Both the position numbers and the translations under genes were made by a program. From Armatimonadota bacterium (GTDB lineage: Bacteria > Armatimonadota > JADLDR01), in assembly GCA_020846535.1 (NCBI GenBank), contig JADLDR010000147.1, forward strand, positions 1 to 36,817: a DNA stretch of 36,817 bases, read 5' to 3'. The notes under the pieces were generated by a model. That model was not told the DNA's origin. It did no database searches and saw nothing but the letters and a program-made list of their open reading frames with translations. This document shows positions 34,789-36,817 of this stretch, in pieces; position 1 is the stretch's first letter; every line of letters begins with the position of its first letter.

Positions 34789-35538
34789 TCAAGGAACTCG
34801 CATCGTCATTCCCCCGTCGATCACCAGGCTTTCCCCGGTGATGAAATCGTTGGTTGCGAGAAGGGCGATGGCCTGGGCCACATCCTCCGGCTTGCCTTCC
34901 CGGTGCAGGGGGATGCGGTTGTCGATATTGTGCTTGAACTGCTCCGGGGTCATGGAAGCATGGAACCGGGTTCGGATAATGCCCGGAGCCACGCAGTTCA
35001 CCCGGATATTGTCATCGGCCAGGTCCCGGGCCAGGGCGCGGGTGAACTCCAGAATCGCGCCTTTTACAGTGGAATAGGCGATGATGCCGGGCACGCCCCG
35101 GATGCCTGCCACCGAGGAGACGAGGATAATGGCCCCTTCGCCCCTGGTTTTCATCAAAGGGACGGCAGCGCGGCAGAGGTGGTACGCGCCGTGAATGTGG
35201 ATATCGAAGGCTTCGTACCAGGTTTCAGGGGAAACTTCCAGAATGGTTCCCTTGGCCGGGCCGCCCGCCGCATGGATGAGGATATCGATTCCGCCCATGG
35301 CCTCAGCGGCCTCTCGGACGCAGCGCCCGGCGTCTTCGGGCTTGCCCAGATCGGCGCAGATCGCCATAAACGCACGGCCCGCCCCTTCGACAGCTTTGCC
35401 GACGGCCTCCGCCTCTTCGTCCAGGAACCGGCTGGCGACCGCGATGTGAGCGCCCTGCCGGGCCAGTTCGACCGCGGCAGCCGCGCCGATGCCCCGCGTT
35501 CCGCCGGTGATGAGACAGACCTTATTTTCCAGTTTCAT
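34789..35538 (-). CDS. SDR-family NAD(P)-dependent oxidoreductase
   Basis: A 249-aa classical SDR with TGGTRGIG (11-18), HAAG (89-92) in place of the usual NNAG, Ser141/142 in LVSSVAG, Tyr155-x3-Lys159 in AYSTVKGA, VAPGIIRTRF, and the C-terminal VIDGGMTMRVP. It resembles FabG-like or gluconate/sugar dehydrogenases. AAGGAG precedes the ATG 6 bases away. It is a separate, less similar relative of the SDR at 15123. The stop lies before the promoter of the HEAT pair, so it is probably transcribed alone; the divergent URO-D-like gene begins 126 bases beyond its start. Confidence 0.9.
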   Translation of the reverse strand: MKLENKVCLITGGTRGIGAAAAVELARQGAHIAVASRFLDEEAEAVGKAVEGAGRAFMAICADLGKPEDAGRCVREAAEAMGGIDILIHAAGGPAKGTILEVSPETWYEAFDIHIHGAYHLCRAAVPLMKTRGEGAIILVSSVAGIRGVPGIIAYSTVKGAILEFTRALARDLADDNIRVNCVAPGIIRTRFHASMTPEQFKHNIDNRIPLHREGKPEDVAQAIALLATNDFITGESLVIDGGMTMRVP

Positions 35539-35579
35539 CGGTTCGCTCCTTACGGTATCGTTTTTTTGTATTTCGGGCC

Positions 35580-35616
35580 GAACTCAGGGTTTCCTCTTTG
35601 GCCTGAAGAGGAGTTC
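35580..35616. promoter_or_regulatory. Nested inverted repeat in the divergent SDR/URO-D intergenic region
   Basis: CCTCTT (35593-35598) faces AAGAGG (35606-35611). The outer arms GAACT (35580-35584) and AGTTC (35612-35616) also pair, leaving a bulge. It could serve a regulator shared by the two divergent genes. I see no convincing -35/-10 pair. Confidence 0.3.
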
Positions 35617-35664
35617 ATCTCCTGAAAGCCAATTATCCCCTGAAGAACGACTTCGGAGGTTGTG

Positions 35665-36810
35665 ATGCTGCCAAAAAAACGAATAGCCGCGGTACTCGAA
35701 CACCGGCCTGTCGATAAGACGCCGATCTATCAGGCGGGGTTTTCCTCCAGGGTGGCCTCGGCGGTACTGGGACGGGAGGCGTACGTGGGGGGAGGGATCC
35801 AGCAGTACCGGGAGGCCCGCGCCCTCTGGAGCGGGCCGGAAGCCCATCGGGAATACCTGGAGCGGTCCCGACAGGACGCCTGGGATCTGGTCAAAACGCT
35901 CGATCTGGACCTGGTGCGCCCCTCTTACTGGCGTTTCAACCGGAAGCCCGCCAGGCGGTTCGATGAGAATACCTTTCTCTTCGGGGATGAAAACGGGGTC
36001 TGGCAGGCGATGCGCTTCGTGCCGGAACTGGAGCTTTTCCAGGTGGCGGCCCAGAGCGAGCAGGCGGCGCTGACCGTCGAGGGCATCGAGCAAATTGTGG
36101 AGGATCTGGAGGCCGGGGCCGCCGTCTACAGCCCGAAACCGGAGGATTTTCTCTACCTCACCGCCGCCCAGGAGGAGTTCGGGGCGGAGAGGGCCGTGCC
36201 GGGCGCGGGGATCGGGGTCGGGCTGCCCTACGGGGAACCGGCCTGGCTGGAGGCGGTGGCCCTGCGGCCCGATCTCATAGGCCGCTACCTGATGGCTCAG
36301 GCCGATCATGCCGTCAAAATTCCGGCGGTCATGCGGCAAATCGGGATCCCTTACATCATGGGCGGGGGCGATTTCGCCTCCCGGAAGGGGCCGTTCTATT
36401 CGCCCAGAGCCTTCCACGAATTGATGCTGCCCGCGTTGAAGAAGGTCTCGGAAGCCTGCCACGCCGAAGGGTGCTATCACATGTTCGCCAGCGACGGCAA
36501 CCTCTGGCCGGTGGCCGCAGACCTCTTCGGGGCCTCCGGGGTGGACTGCTATTACGAAATAGACCGCCGCGCCGGCATGGATCTCTCGCGCCTGCGCGAC
36601 ACCTACCCCGGCCTGACCCTGATGGGCGGCATCTCCTCCGAAACGCTCCACATGGGCACCAAAGAGGATGTGATCCGGGAAACCCGCAGCGCCCTGACCG
36701 CTGCAAAAGCTAAAGGCAGCGCCATCATCGGCTGCTCCAATCAGGTGGTTCCCCACACCCCCCTCGATAATTTTTGGGCCATGATGGAAACGCTCCATAA
36801 CGAACGGTAA
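35665..36810 (+). CDS. Uroporphyrinogen-decarboxylase-family (MtaA/CmuA-like) protein
   Basis: 381 aa. The ATG at 35665 has GGAGG 5 bases upstream; a GTG one codon earlier is too close. The URO-D barrel is indicated by the N-terminal LPKKRIAAVLEHRPVDKTPIY, the FLYLTAAQEEFGAERA strand, IPYIMGGGDFAS, CHAEGCYHMFASDGNLWPV (the H-x-D-G region) and a C-terminal LTLMGGISSETLHMGT. Relatives include cobamide-dependent methyltransferases and true heme-pathway decarboxylases. The substrate-binding Arg/Asp set of HemE is not evident, so a methyltransferase-type role is more plausible. It is divergent from the SDR gene and ends seven bases before the window edge. Confidence 0.8.
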   Translation: MLPKKRIAAVLEHRPVDKTPIYQAGFSSRVASAVLGREAYVGGGIQQYREARALWSGPEAHREYLERSRQDAWDLVKTLDLDLVRPSYWRFNRKPARRFDENTFLFGDENGVWQAMRFVPELELFQVAAQSEQAALTVEGIEQIVEDLEAGAAVYSPKPEDFLYLTAAQEEFGAERAVPGAGIGVGLPYGEPAWLEAVALRPDLIGRYLMAQADHAVKIPAVMRQIGIPYIMGGGDFASRKGPFYSPRAFHELMLPALKKVSEACHAEGCYHMFASDGNLWPVAADLFGASGVDCYYEIDRRAGMDLSRLRDTYPGLTLMGGISSETLHMGTKEDVIRETRSALTAAKAKGSAIIGCSNQVVPHTPLDNFWAMMETLHNER

Positions 36811-36817
36811 TATAAAC

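Overview
The window is GC-rich (about 60-65 percent by eye) and densely coded. It has no tRNA or rRNA that I could recognise. Its gene content is large secreted glycoside hydrolases, FG-GAP propeller proteins, a PcRGLX/YetA-type lyase, phytanoyl-CoA-dioxygenase-like enzymes and uroporphyrinogen-decarboxylase-like proteins. That content suggests a free-living polysaccharide degrader of the Armatimonadota, Lentisphaerota or Planctomycetota kind. This assignment is an inference from gene content only. TGA, TAG and TAA all end intact genes, so the standard bacterial code applies.

Left part (1-20076, genes on the + strand). Four 43-bp tandem repeats abut a decayed GH27 alpha-galactosidase that has lost its 5' end and carries an in-frame TGA. 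A NagB-like sugar-phosphate isomerase/deaminase follows. Next comes a run of tightly packed carbohydrate genes: a 1669-aa secreted GH2-type protein, a CBM9-like/propeller protein, a Tat-exported protein of unknown family, a PcRGLX/YetA-type lyase and a cytoplasmic (alpha/alpha)-toroid enzyme. A small-molecule cassette follows: SDR dehydrogenase, VOC protein, RraA-like aldolase and two PhyH-type dioxygenases. A THUMP-like methyltransferase closes the block and overlaps lepB, which converges on it.

Right part (20040-35538, genes on the - strand). This block reads leftward. It starts with an SDR gene and a two-gene, less GC-rich cassette (HEAT-repeat protein plus unknown protein) that has its own promoter and terminator. 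A GH29 alpha-L-fucosidase broken by a frameshift comes next, then a 14-repeat FG-GAP protein, a GH2-like jelly-roll protein, a URO-D remnant with an internal deletion, a DUF1445/D-glutamate-cyclase-family protein, a calcineurin-like phosphoesterase and a second FG-GAP protein. Last are a fused remnant of an IS256 transposase and a methyltransferase, a GH20/GH84-like protein, and lepB. A divergent intact URO-D-like gene (+) ends the window.

The genes together look like a saccharolytic region. Exported enzymes and propellers would attack a branched plant- or algal-type polymer containing galactose, fucose and possibly rhamnogalacturonan. Cytoplasmic enzymes (toroid glycosidase, NagB-like, SDR, RraA, PhyH) would process the released or modified sugars. 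Four genes in 37 kb are visibly broken, so the locus seems to be decaying or was assembled with errors.
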